Assembly (NCBI RefSeq): GCF_009649785.1
Contig: NZ_WJOK01000035.1
Span: 1-43,132 of the forward strand
DNA: 43,132 nt
Reading direction: 5' to 3'
Origin: Agrobacterium tumefaciens
GTDB taxonomy: Bacteria > Pseudomonadota > Alphaproteobacteria > Rhizobiales > Rhizobiaceae
Below the pieces are notes generated by a model. It searched no databases. It saw only the letters and a list, made by a program, of their open reading frames with translations, and was not told the origin of the DNA. Below are positions 8,047-19,117 of the stretch, one piece after another. Position numbers and translations under genes: made by a program. Numbering within the stretch: the stretch's first letter is position 1; each line of letters starts with the position of its first letter.

Positions 8047-8310
8047 AAAACGTCCACGGGCGGGGTGTCCGGAAGGAAGGTGTATGACGCAAATGAATTG
8101 CGTGCGCCCTTTTCTGCCCCCTCCAGAACAAGCTTCGGGGTGAAGTCATGCCAGTGCATTTTTATGAGTTTCTACGCTCGTCGGCGTAGACAGCGATCTT
8201 ACGCGGCCTGAGCCGCGCCTCGCCAGAATGACAGAACCATCGCCACCCGCTTGTGATTGCAGGCGGGCAATGTTGAGCCGTGCGTAAAGGCGGCTTCGAA
8301 AGAGGAAACA
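8047..8310 (+). promoter_or_regulatory. Long leader between riboswitch and nrdH (expression platform)
   Basis: About 264 bases separate the B12 box from the nrdH start. A perfect hairpin TCTACGC / GCGTAGA lies at 8171-8190, GCGGC / GCCGC at about 8203-8216, and CCCGC / GCGGG at about 8247-8269. None is followed by a T-run, so no intrinsic terminator is evident and translational control or Rho action is more likely. CCCCCTCC at 8117-8124 is complementary to purine-rich Shine-Dalgarno sequences and might take part in switching. Confidence 0.5.
8084..8143 (+). CDS. Possible 19-aa leader peptide downstream of the riboswitch
   Basis: An ATG at 8084 follows a strong ribosome site (GGAAGGAAGG, 3-nt spacer) about 40 bases after the B12 box. 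The frame runs 19 codons to TGA at 8141-8143 and is proline-rich near its end (PFLPPP). It is too short for domain analysis and could be chance. Its position suggests a leader ORF whose translation could couple the riboswitch to expression of nrdH. Confidence 0.3.
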   Translation: MTQMNCVRPFLPPPEQASG

Positions 8311-8532
8311 ATGACCGTCACCGTTTACAGCAAACCCGCCTGCGTTCAGTGCACTGCCACCTATCGTGCGCTTGACCGCATCGGTGTCAGCTACGAGATC
8401 GTCGATATCTCAGAAGACGCGGATGCCCTCGATCGCGTTCGCGGCCTTGGTTACATGCAGGTTCCCGTGGTCGTTGCCGGCGAACGCCATTGGGCGGGTT
8501 TCCGTCCGGACATGATTGGCTCGATCAGCTGA
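8311..8532 (+). CDS. nrdH: Glutaredoxin-like electron donor NrdH
   Basis: This 73-aa small thioredoxin-fold protein is the redox donor of class Ib ribonucleotide reductase. The active site CVQC is at residues 11-14, and the C-terminal GFRPD motif marks NrdH as distinct from other glutaredoxins. The ATG at 8311 follows AGAGGAAACA; the longer frame to 8257 lacks a good ribosome site and runs past the usual N-terminus. It is the first gene of nrdHIEF, 12 bases ahead of nrdI. Confidence 0.95.
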   Translation: MTVTVYSKPACVQCTATYRALDRIGVSYEIVDISEDADALDRVRGLGYMQVPVVVAGERHWAGFRPDMIGSIS

Positions 8533-8544
8533 GGAGGCGATGCG

Positions 8545-8930
8545 ATGGGGCTGATCGTCTATTATTCCAGCCGGTCTGAGAATACTCATCGCTTCCTTCA
8601 AAAACTGGGGCGACGATTGCTTCGCCTGCCGCTCGGCGCCGAGGAAGACGTTCCTCACGTGTCGGAGCCCTATGTTCTCGTCACCCCCACCTATGGGGGC
8701 GGCGGCATGAAAGGAGCGGTACCGAAACCGGTTATCCGGTTTTTGAACGAGCCCTCAAACCGAAATCTCATTCGCGGCGTCATCGCGGCGGGAAATACGA
8801 ATTTTGGCGCAGCTTTCGCATCCGCCGGAGATATCGTGTCGCGTAAATGCGCGGTGCCGTTTCTCTACCGCTTCGAGCTTCTCGGCACGGAGGAAGATGT
8901 CGCCAACGTCAATCATGGATTGGAACGATT

Positions 8931-8943
<13 letters not shown>
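8545..8943 (+). CDS. nrdI: Flavodoxin-like NrdI
   Basis: This 132-aa FMN protein generates the oxidant used to assemble the dimanganese-tyrosyl radical of NrdF. Visible family motifs are [16 protein letters not shown] at the N-terminus, [10 protein letters not shown], and [11 protein letters not shown]. It has the normal length for NrdI. The ATG at 8545 follows GAGGAGGCG. Its end overlaps the likely start of nrdE, suggesting coupling. Confidence 0.95.
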
Positions 8944-12111
<3,168 letters not shown>

Positions 12112-12127
12112 ACCGGTTGTCGCCAAG

Positions 12128-12151
12128 AACCCGCAAAAGTTATTGCGGGTT
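12128..12151. terminator. Bidirectional terminator between nrdF and the hydrolase
   Basis: AACCCGCAA and TTGCGGGTT form a perfect 9-bp stem with a 6-nt loop between the convergent genes. T-runs are poor, so termination strength is uncertain. It overlaps the last codons of the minus-strand hydrolase. Confidence 0.6.
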
Positions 12152-13252
12152 CACGACCTGGCTCGCAAGCCGGAAGGGGCTGGATACTGTTGCCCCGATA
12201 GCATCGAACACAAAGGCACCCGCGCGGCCTATGCCGTTTTCGCCGTTGCCGTTCCGGCTCGCCTCCAGTTGTGGCACCAGCGACGCGAGTGCCGCATAGC
12301 GGTCGTGGTTGAGCGGATCCGATGCCTTGAGCTTGGAGATGTCAACGAACTGAACGCCCTCTTTCAGGGCGGCTTCCTGCACTTGAGGATCGGTCACATC
12401 CAGCGCGCCTATGCGGGTGACGTCGGCCCCCAGGATGGAGGAAGCCTTCAGGGCGCGGTCGTCCTTGGAGACGAGAATGGTGAGCGGCGGATTGAGCCTT
12501 CCCACCACCTCGATCTGCTTGCGGAAAACATCGGCGTCGATATCCGGCGCGGCCAGCACTACCTGTAGTTTGGAGAGCACATCGTTCCTGCCTTCGAAGC
12601 GCAATTGTCGCAGCGCTTCCATGACCAGCCAGCCGCCCATGCTGTGACCGAACACGACAATGCTTTTTTTCGGTGTTTGCCTGGTAAGGTCGGTCAGCAC
12701 CGTGGCCAGCGCGTCTCGCGAATAGGTCGCTGATTCCTTGTCGGCCACGTAACCGGTGACGCTCGCCTGGGACGGCCAGGAAAAGACCAGCGGCACACCA
12801 TCCATATTGGCATCGGCTGCCATTTGTGCCGCACGGAACAAGGCTTCCTGATAGCTGTAATTATAGCCATGCACAAAAAGCGCAATCTGCTTGCCGGAGC
12901 GGGTGACGTCGCCAAGATCGGAATTGAAACGCGTTTTCGTCAGCATATCGGCTTTGGTGACGACAAAATCCTTGCTCGGGTTCGGCTTACCTTTGGACCA
13001 TTCGATATTTCCGCTTTTATGGCTGGGAGGAATGGAAATGTCGAAGCGCGCATAATTCAGCTCAGCCGCCCGCCCAGCGCTAAAGCCCTTTTTGGCCTCG
13101 TTGTTTTTCTCCCGCGTGCTCGCCACATAGGCTGTCACGATTTTCGTATCGGTGGTCTTGGTGTTTATGGCCTGCAACACATCCGCCCCCGGCCTGCCCG
13201 CGCAGGATGAAAGAAGGCTGAGAGCGAGGAGGAGCGAAAAAATCAGGCGCAT
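12140..13252 (-). CDS. Lipoprotein alpha/beta hydrolase (DUF900 family)
   Basis: This 370-aa protein begins with a lipoprotein signal (MRLIFSLLLALSLLSSC, lipobox Cys at residue 17), so it is probably membrane-anchored in the envelope. The hydrolase fold shows the oxyanion strand ALFVHGYNYSY, nucleophile elbow GHSMGG, and a likely catalytic His in DPLNHDRY. These fit the DUF900 family of uncharacterised serine hydrolases. The start is placed at the lipoprotein signal; in-frame codons at 13285 and 13372 would put 11 or 40 residues ahead of it. Substrate is unknown. It is divergent from recF. Confidence 0.8.
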   Translation of the reverse strand: MRLIFSLLLALSLLSSCAGRPGADVLQAINTKTTDTKIVTAYVASTREKNNEAKKGFSAGRAAELNYARFDISIPPSHKSGNIEWSKGKPNPSKDFVVTKADMLTKTRFNSDLGDVTRSGKQIALFVHGYNYSYQEALFRAAQMAADANMDGVPLVFSWPSQASVTGYVADKESATYSRDALATVLTDLTRQTPKKSIVVFGHSMGGWLVMEALRQLRFEGRNDVLSKLQVVLAAPDIDADVFRKQIEVVGRLNPPLTILVSKDDRALKASSILGADVTRIGALDVTDPQVQEAALKEGVQFVDISKLKASDPLNHDRYAALASLVPQLEASRNGNGENGIGRAGAFVFDAIGATVSSPFRLASQVVNPQ

Positions 13253-13408
13253 GGATGGGGTTACCGATAATGAGGGACCACGCATAAATAACCGGCCGCT
13301 CAAAAAGTTGCTACTGGAGACTGGATTGCGGTGTGGTTGCATTATGTTCAATGCGGACGACGCATTCCCCACCTTGCTATCCAGCTATGTTCGTTTTAGG
13401 CCGTACAG

Positions 13409-14536
13409 ATGACGAATAAGGTGTCGCTTTTACGGCTGAAACTCACGGACTTCCGCAACTATGCGGCGGCGTCGCTTGCGCTGGATGACCGCCACGTGGT
13501 GCTGACGGGTGACAACGGTTCCGGCAAGACCAATCTCCTGGAGGCCGTTTCGTTTTTGTCGCCCGGAAGGGGCCTGCGCCGCGCCACCCTGTCCGATGTC
13601 ACGCGAGTGGGGGCGGAGGCCGCCGGTTTTTCGATTTTTGCGGATGTCGACGGCATGGACGGCGAGGTCGCCATCGGAACCGGGATCGAGGGTGACGGCG
13701 AGGTAGTGTCGCGCCGCCTGAGGCTGAACGGGACATCGGTGAAGTCTGTCGATGAATTGACGGATCATCTGCGGGTGCTGTGGCTGACGCCTGCCATGGA
13801 TGGGCTTTTTACCGGTTCATCCTCGGATCGCCGGCGTTTTCTCGATCGGTTGGTGCTCTCGCTCGATCCCGCGCATGGGCGGCGGGCAAGCGACTTCGAA
13901 AAGGCCATGCGCGGCCGCAACCGTCTGCTTTCGGAAGGCCGTTTCGATCCGGTCTGGCTGGACGGTATTGAGAAGCAGATGGCGGAACTCGGCATTTCGA
14001 TGGCGCTCGCGCGCTATGAAATGTTGGGTCTTTTGAAGAGCCTCATCGAAGGCCGTTCCGGCAATGCTGCCTTCCCCTCTGCAGCGCTGGCGCTCTCGGG
14101 TTTCATGGACGACACGCTCAACCGGCCGGCTGTCGATCTGGAAGACGAGTATAGGCTTACGCTGCGCGAAGGCCGGTATCGAGACGCGGCGGCAGGCCGC
14201 ACGCTTGATGGACCGCACCGTGTCGATCTGTTCGTGCGCCATGCGGAAAAGAACATGGAGGCAGAGCGTTGCTCGACTGGAGAACAGAAGGCGCTGCTGG
14301 TGGGATTGGTGCTTGCGCATGCCCAGCTCACCGCCAACATGACCGGCCATGCGCCGGTTCTGCTGCTCGACGAAATTGCCGCGCATCTGGATGAGGGCAG
14401 GCGGGCGGCTCTGTTCGATCTCATTCACGCGCTCGGTGGTCAGAGTTTCATGACCGGAACGGATGCGGCAATGTTCTCCGCCCTTGGCGACAGGGCGCAA
14501 TTCTTCAATGTCTCCCACGGGGGCATCACGGCATGA
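13409..14536 (+). CDS. recF: DNA replication and repair protein RecF
   Basis: This 375-aa SMC-like ATPase loads RecA at gaps with RecO and RecR. Walker A GDNGSGKT is at residues 34-41; the ABC signature region is CSTGEQKALLVGL, and Walker B is VLLLDEIAAHLD near the C-terminus. The family N-terminal motif LTDFRNY is present. The ATG at 13409 gives the usual length. It is not next to dnaA/dnaN, as often in Rhizobiales, and leads a short run with the moeB-like and GNAT genes. Confidence 0.95.
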   Translation: MTNKVSLLRLKLTDFRNYAAASLALDDRHVVLTGDNGSGKTNLLEAVSFLSPGRGLRRATLSDVTRVGAEAAGFSIFADVDGMDGEVAIGTGIEGDGEVVSRRLRLNGTSVKSVDELTDHLRVLWLTPAMDGLFTGSSSDRRRFLDRLVLSLDPAHGRRASDFEKAMRGRNRLLSEGRFDPVWLDGIEKQMAELGISMALARYEMLGLLKSLIEGRSGNAAFPSAALALSGFMDDTLNRPAVDLEDEYRLTLREGRYRDAAAGRTLDGPHRVDLFVRHAEKNMEAERCSTGEQKALLVGLVLAHAQLTANMTGHAPVLLLDEIAAHLDEGRRAALFDLIHALGGQSFMTGTDAAMFSALGDRAQFFNVSHGGITA

Positions 14537-14558
14537 CGGCGAAAAAATGGAGTGCGAC

Positions 14559-15326
14559 ATGGACCCGCTGAGCCCGGACGAAATCGAACGCTACAAGCGC
14601 CATATTCTCTTGCCGGAAATCGGCGGTGCCGGGCAGCAGCGTCTGAAGGCCGCGCGGGTGCTGGTAATCGGGGCTGGTGGCCTCGGCGCGCCTGTCCTTC
14701 ATTATCTTGCTGCAGCCGGTGTTGGCACGCTTGGCCTGATCGATGACGACGTGGTCTCCCTTTCCAATCTCCAGCGGCAGGTGATCCACGATACCGGCAC
14801 GATCGGTGAGCTGAAAACGGCAAGCGCCCGCGCAGCCATCGCCCGGCTCAACCCGCATGTGCGTACCCTTGTTTTTGAGGAGCGTTTTTCGCAGGTCTGG
14901 GCGCACACCCATCTGCCATCCTTCGATCTCCTTATCGACGGTTCTGATAATTTCGACACACGTTATGCCGCTGCCGATGCCGCAGAGGCTGCTAAAAGGC
15001 CGCTGGTAACGGGCGCTGTCGGCCGTTTCGATGGTTCGGTAACGGTGCTCAAACCCTATGAGGCGGGTGCCGATGGTAATCTGCTGCCGGGGTATCGCGA
15101 TCTGTTTCCCGAGCCACCGCCGCAGGGGCTTATTCCGAATTGCGCGGAAACGGGCATCGTCGGCGCTTTGACCGGCGTGATCGGCACGATCATGGCCATG
15201 GAGGCCATCAAGGTGATCACCGCTGCCGGCGAGCCATTGGTCGGCCGCCTGCTTCTCTATGACGCCCTGTCGGCCCGCTTCGAAACCGTGCGTTACAAGC
15301 GCCGCCCTGCTGGAAAAAAAACATGA
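14559..15326 (+). CDS. moeB: HesA/MoeB/ThiF-family adenylyltransferase lacking zinc cysteines
   Basis: This 255-aa E1-like enzyme is expected to adenylate the C-terminus of a ubiquitin-like sulfur carrier (MoaD or ThiS). It has the ATP motif GAGGLGAP, the arginine-containing NLQRQV, GSDNFDTR, and the family Cys in PNCAETG. The two CxxC pairs that hold zinc in E. coli MoeB are missing: the first reads GYRD, and the tail RFETVRYKRRP has no cysteine. The ATG at 14559 follows GGAG at 6 bases; the frame back to 14463 overlaps recF. It overlaps the GNAT gene by ATGA. MoeB or ThiF cannot be separated from sequence alone. Confidence 0.82.
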   Translation: MDPLSPDEIERYKRHILLPEIGGAGQQRLKAARVLVIGAGGLGAPVLHYLAAAGVGTLGLIDDDVVSLSNLQRQVIHDTGTIGELKTASARAAIARLNPHVRTLVFEERFSQVWAHTHLPSFDLLIDGSDNFDTRYAAADAAEAAKRPLVTGAVGRFDGSVTVLKPYEAGADGNLLPGYRDLFPEPPPQGLIPNCAETGIVGALTGVIGTIMAMEAIKVITAAGEPLVGRLLLYDALSARFETVRYKRRPAGKKT

Positions 15327-15799
15327 CCGAGATCACAAGGATTGGCGAAGAATTCGAGCGCTGGCAGGAGCTGCTTGCCCTTATCATGTCGTCCTTCGCC
15401 TATATGGACGGTGTCATCGACCCACCATCGTCCGCTCACCGTTTGACGCTCGAAAATCTCGCGGAGAAGGCGAGAGCGGAGACCGCTTTCGTGGCGCTGG
15501 ATGGTGATGAGATTGTTGGCTGCCTGTTTTGCCGGCAGGAACCACCGGCCTGCCTTTACGTCGGCAAGCTGTGCGTCTCCCTGAAAGCGCAGGGCAAAGG
15601 CATCGGCAAAATGCTTCTGGAACGGGCCGAAGCATTGGCCCGCGAATCGGCGTTACCGGCGCTGCGGCTGGAAACGCGCATCGAGCTTGTCGGCAATCAC
15701 GCGAAATTCGCCGCCTGGGGTTTCATCAAAACCGCTGAAAACGCCCATCCGGGTTACGACCGCACGACTTCGATTGAAATGACGAAATTCCTCGGCTGA
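15323..15799 (+). CDS. GNAT-family N-acetyltransferase
   Basis: This 158-aa protein has the GNAT fold. The acetyl-CoA motif A is CVSLKAQGKGIGKMLLERAE, and the C-terminal KFAAWGFIKTAE is the usual beta6-helix region. Its start overlaps the moeB-like stop (ATGA), so it is translationally coupled. The substrate is not visible; the family acetylates amines on small molecules or proteins. Confidence 0.85.
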   Translation: MTEITRIGEEFERWQELLALIMSSFAYMDGVIDPPSSAHRLTLENLAEKARAETAFVALDGDEIVGCLFCRQEPPACLYVGKLCVSLKAQGKGIGKMLLERAEALARESALPALRLETRIELVGNHAKFAAWGFIKTAENAHPGYDRTTSIEMTKFLG

Positions 15800-15878
15800 G
15801 ACGGCACAATTTTTGATCCGCTTAAAGGCCTGCTTCTCCGTCCCATGTCACGAGCAGACACGGCTTGTCTGAACCGGT

Positions 15879-16883
15879 TCAGTTCCGCCCCGGCAGCACC
15901 CGGTTCGGCGGTCGATGTCCGTCGAAAAGCGTGCGGATGTTGATGATGACCTTGTCACCCATCTCGATGCGTCCCTCGATCGTCGCCGAGCCCATATGCG
16001 GAAGCAGCACGACCTTGCCTTCTCTCGCGAGCTTGATGAGCTTGGGATTGATTGCGGGCTCGTTCTCGTAGACATCGAGACCGGCTCCGGCGATCTTTCC
16101 GTCGCGCAGGCACTGGATCATTGCCGCCTCATCGATGATATCGCCGCGCGCCGTGTTGACGATGTAGCTTGTCGGCTGCATCAGAGCGAGCCGTCGTGCC
16201 GAGATCAGGTGATAGGTCGCAGGTGTGGAGGGGCAATTGACGGAAACAATATCCACCCGCGCCAGCATCTGGTCGAGGCTGTCCCAATAGGTTGCCTCAA
16301 GCTCCGCTTCCGTCGCCGGGTTGACGCGTTTGCGGTTGTGATAGTGTATGGAGAGGCCGAAAGCCTTGGCGCGCCGCGCAACTGCCGTACCGATGCGGCC
16401 CATGCCGACAATGCCGATGCGTTTGCCGGAAATGCGCCGTCCCAGCATCCAGGTCGGCGACCAGCCCAGCCATTCGTCGGCGCCATTGGCAAGCACGCGC
16501 GTGCCTTCGATCAGGCGGCGCGGCACGGCCAGCACCAGCGCCATGGTGATATCGGCGCTGTCTTCGGTCAGCACATTGGGCGTGTTGGTCACTGTGATGC
16601 CCTTTCGGGCGGCCGCGTCCACATCCACATGGTCTATGCCGTTGGAAAAGCTTGCGATCAGCTTCAGTTGCGGCCCTGCTTTCTCGATCATGGCAGCGGT
16701 GATGCGGTCCGTGACCGTCGGCACCAGAACGTCGACCCGCTGCATGGCGGCCACAAGCTCCTCCTCGCGGCGCTGCGTATCGTCGATATTCAGTTCGGCA
16801 TCGAAGAGTTCTCGCATTCTGGTTTCGACGACGTCAGGCAATTTGCGGGTGATATAGACTGTCGGTCTCTTCTTGTGGGTCAT
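15879..16883 (-). CDS. D-isomer-specific 2-hydroxyacid dehydrogenase (glyoxylate/hydroxypyruvate reductase type)
   Basis: This 334-aa NAD(P)-dependent enzyme reduces 2-oxoacids such as glyoxylate. Features are SNGIDHVD in the catalytic domain, nucleotide motif GMGRIG (residues 160-165), and the catalytic Arg in NTARGD, Glu in YENEP and His in LLPHMGS. It resembles the GyaR subgroup. The exact substrate (glyoxylate, hydroxypyruvate or other) and NADH or NADPH preference are not certain. It is divergent from the SH3 gene. Confidence 0.9.
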   Translation of the reverse strand: MTHKKRPTVYITRKLPDVVETRMRELFDAELNIDDTQRREEELVAAMQRVDVLVPTVTDRITAAMIEKAGPQLKLIASFSNGIDHVDVDAAARKGITVTNTPNVLTEDSADITMALVLAVPRRLIEGTRVLANGADEWLGWSPTWMLGRRISGKRIGIVGMGRIGTAVARRAKAFGLSIHYHNRKRVNPATEAELEATYWDSLDQMLARVDIVSVNCPSTPATYHLISARRLALMQPTSYIVNTARGDIIDEAAMIQCLRDGKIAGAGLDVYENEPAINPKLIKLAREGKVVLLPHMGSATIEGRIEMGDKVIINIRTLFDGHRPPNRVLPGRN

Positions 16884-17057
16884 CGTTTGCCGCTGCCTTG
16901 TTCAGAAGTCATTAACCAGAAAGAGCGATAATTTCTTTCAATCAGGGCGTTTCTACCAGACCCACCGGCGAAGACAAATAAAACTCGCCGAAGCTTGAGG
17001 CGTGTGGAAACGAGCCTCCTCGAATTTAATCCGGTTTGCAGAAGGCAGGAAACGGAA

Positions 17058-17597
17058 ATGGGCATGCGCAGTGTGGTTTCTATGGTTTGCATTGCATTGT
17101 CTCTGGGCCTCTTTGGTGTGGCGAACGAGGCCATGGCGCAAGGCGCTGCCAAAGGCGCAAGCGGCCTGCCTTTGCCGCGTTTTGTCAGCCTGAAATCCAA
17201 GCGCGTCAACATGCGCATCGGACCCAGCACGGATTATGCCGTTTCCTGGATGTATATGAAATCGGGAATGCCGGTTGAAATCATTCAGGAATATGAGAAC
17301 TGGCGGCGCATCCGCGATGCCGATGGCACGGAAGGCTGGGTTAACCAGGCGCTGCTCTCCGGCGAGCGCACGGCCGTCGCCGCGCCGTGGATGCGCGGCA
17401 AGGGCAAGGATGTCTACGTGAACATGCGCCGCGACGCACAGTCGGGCGCCTCCGTCATCGCCCGGCTGGAGCCGGGTGTCGTCTTCAGGATCGGTGAATG
17501 CAACGGCGACTGGTGCCGCGCCGAGGCCGGTCAGGCCTCAGGCTGGGTATCGCAGGGTGAAATCTGGGGTGCTTATCCCGGCGAGGCCTTTAAATAA
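17058..17597 (+). CDS. Exported SH3-domain protein
   Basis: This 179-aa protein has a signal peptide (residues 1-30, ending AMAQ) and two bacterial SH3-like repeats: one about residues 46-100 (RVNMRIGPSTDYAVSWMYM) and one about 117-175 (VNMRRDAQSGASVIARL). Such proteins bind or act near peptidoglycan in the periplasm; the function of this alphaproteobacterial group is not known. The ATG at 17058 follows GCAGGAAACGG; the frame upstream to 16995 has no signal at its start. Its stop overlaps the end of the convergent kinase gene by 8 bp. Confidence 0.8.
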   Translation: MGMRSVVSMVCIALSLGLFGVANEAMAQGAAKGASGLPLPRFVSLKSKRVNMRIGPSTDYAVSWMYMKSGMPVEIIQEYENWRRIRDADGTEGWVNQALLSGERTAVAAPWMRGKGKDVYVNMRRDAQSGASVIARLEPGVVFRIGECNGDWCRAEAGQASGWVSQGEIWGAYPGEAFK

Positions 17598-17606
17598 GGC
17601 CGTTTT
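17585..17606. terminator. Terminator inside the convergent overlap of the SH3 and kinase genes
   Basis: GGCCTT (17585-17590) pairs with AAGGCC (17596-17601) around TAAAT, followed on the plus strand by GTTTTTC. Both stop codons lie in the stem or loop, so one small palindrome may end both transcripts. Confidence 0.5.
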
Positions 17607-18582
17607 TCTCGCCCAGCGCCTTGAGCGATGACATCGGACGCGGCCCGACCTGCTGAATGACGGCAGCAGCAGCAAGGCAGCCGAGTTTGCCGCAGTCTTC
17701 CAGAGACCGATCCTGCGTGTAACCGAACAGGAAGCCGGCGGCGAAAAGATCGCCGGCACCCGTTGTGTCGACCACGTCATATACTGGATAGGCTTCTACC
17801 TTCACGCGTTCCGTGCCGCGCAGGATAACGGCACCTTCTTCGCTCATCGTTACCGCTGCGATCTTGCAATCGGCAGCGATTTTCGTCAGCGCCAGCTCGA
17901 AATCGTCGGTTTCATAGAGCGAGAGAGCTTCCTGCTTGTTGGCGAAAACGATGTCCACGGTGCCGGAACGCATCAGGTCGAGAAATTCTTCGCGGTATCG
18001 GCCTACGCAGAAACTGTCTGAAAGCGTCATGGAGACTTCACGGCCGTTCTCATGCGCAATGCGGGCGCAATCGCGAATGGCATCCTTGGCGCGCGGCGGA
18101 TCCCACAGGTAACCTTCGAAATAGGTGACCTTCGTGTTCGCCACGACGTCTTCTTCTACATCTTCCGGACCGAGATCGACGCAGGCGCCGAGATAGGTGT
18201 TCATCGAGCGCTCACCGTCTTCCGTGACGAAGATCATCGAGCGGGCAGTCGGCGGAAACGTGCCTTCCGGCTTCGTTTCGAAATAGACGCCCTGCGCGCG
18301 GATATCGTGCTGGAAGATTTCGCCGAGCTGATCTTCGGCCACCTTGCCGAAATAAGCCGCCCTGCCACCGAAATTCGCCACGCCCGCCGCCGTGTTGCCC
18401 GCACTTCCGCCGGAGGCCTCGAGAGCGGGTCCCATCAGCGAATAAAGCAGTTCGGCCCGCTCCGCGTCGATGAGGTTCATCGCGCCCTTGGTGATGGCGT
18501 TATCATTGAGGAAGCGATCATCACAACGGGAAATGATGTCGACGATGGCATTGCCGACAGTCAGTACGTCGAATTTCGTCAT
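17590..18582 (-). CDS. PfkB-family kinase, adenosine kinase type
   Basis: This 330-aa ribokinase-fold enzyme likely phosphorylates adenosine or a related nucleoside or sugar. Both PfkB signatures are present: GGSAGNTAAGVANFGG near residue 58 and DTTGAGDLFAAGFL with the catalytic Asp near residue 276. The N-terminal DVLTVGNAIVDII and the overall pattern match the group annotated as adenosine kinase in rhizobia. The ATG at 18582 gives the family N-terminus. The upstream extension to 18654 is not conserved-looking. The natural substrate needs an assay. Confidence 0.85.
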   Translation of the reverse strand: MTKFDVLTVGNAIVDIISRCDDRFLNDNAITKGAMNLIDAERAELLYSLMGPALEASGGSAGNTAAGVANFGGRAAYFGKVAEDQLGEIFQHDIRAQGVYFETKPEGTFPPTARSMIFVTEDGERSMNTYLGACVDLGPEDVEEDVVANTKVTYFEGYLWDPPRAKDAIRDCARIAHENGREVSMTLSDSFCVGRYREEFLDLMRSGTVDIVFANKQEALSLYETDDFELALTKIAADCKIAAVTMSEEGAVILRGTERVKVEAYPVYDVVDTTGAGDLFAAGFLFGYTQDRSLEDCGKLGCLAAAAVIQQVGPRPMSSLKALGEKNGLI

Positions 18583-18759
18583 AGGCCCTATCCGGTTTGC
18601 AGGGTGCACATTTTTGAACGGTCTTAAACAATTCTGGCGGCAAGAAAAGCCCAAAGGGAAAATATGCGGTTCTCCACCAGAGACAGAAACGCGTCATGTG
18701 CCTGTAATGTGGTTAAGCTATCACTCCGATCAGAGCAAACGGTGCGTGAATACGGACCA

Positions 18760-18866
18760 GAATGGAAGACATGAGGTCTTCTGGCTCACCCGTTATCTCC
18801 GTCACGGATGTACTGACGGCGTATAACGGATATGACAAAAGGCGGGGGAAACCCCGCTTTTTCTTT
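18760..18866 (+). ncRNA. Candidate small RNA with three stem-loops and terminator
   Basis: This lies in a 535-bp gap without a convincing gene. In order: hairpin GAAGAC / GTCTTC (18765-18781); a long stem CCGTTAT-ct-CCGTC paired with GACGG-cgt-ATAACGG (18790-18829); then an intrinsic terminator GCGGGG / CCCCGC with TTTTTCTTTT (18842-18866). The 5' end is unknown because no clear promoter was found, and the transcript may begin further upstream. A 67-codon frame (18762-18965) crosses the terminator and looks spurious. It may match an already catalogued rhizobial small RNA. Confidence 0.6.
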
Positions 18867-18867
18867 T
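18838..18867 (+). terminator. Intrinsic terminator of the small-RNA candidate
   Basis: GCGGGG (18842-18847), loop GAAA, CCCCGC (18852-18857), then TTTTTCTTTT. It is strong by structure and not preceded by any coding gene on the plus strand. The following 250 bases up to the AEC gene hold no feature I can support. Confidence 0.85.
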
Positions 18868-19117
18868 GGTCCCCCTTTGCTGCGCCTCTTTCTAGAGTGC
18901 CGCAAGCGGGTTTTCATTGTAGACGGTACTCGAAAAACCGACCGCAGCGCCACTTGATCCAGTGAACGGTTTTGAGTGGCTTTCTGCAAAAATACCTGAC
19001 GGAGCTACGTCGCATATTGAATGAAACATCCGGGTGCAGCGTTTTCGCGATTCCATTCCCTTGGAAAAGGCTCTAAAGCGGAGTATCTCCCGCAAAAGCC
19101 GCGAAAGCTCTCCCTCC

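Noticed and set aside
18762..18965. 67-aa plus-strand frame in the kinase-AEC gap
   Set aside because: It crosses a strong intrinsic terminator and has no good ribosome site; the RNA structure explains the region better.
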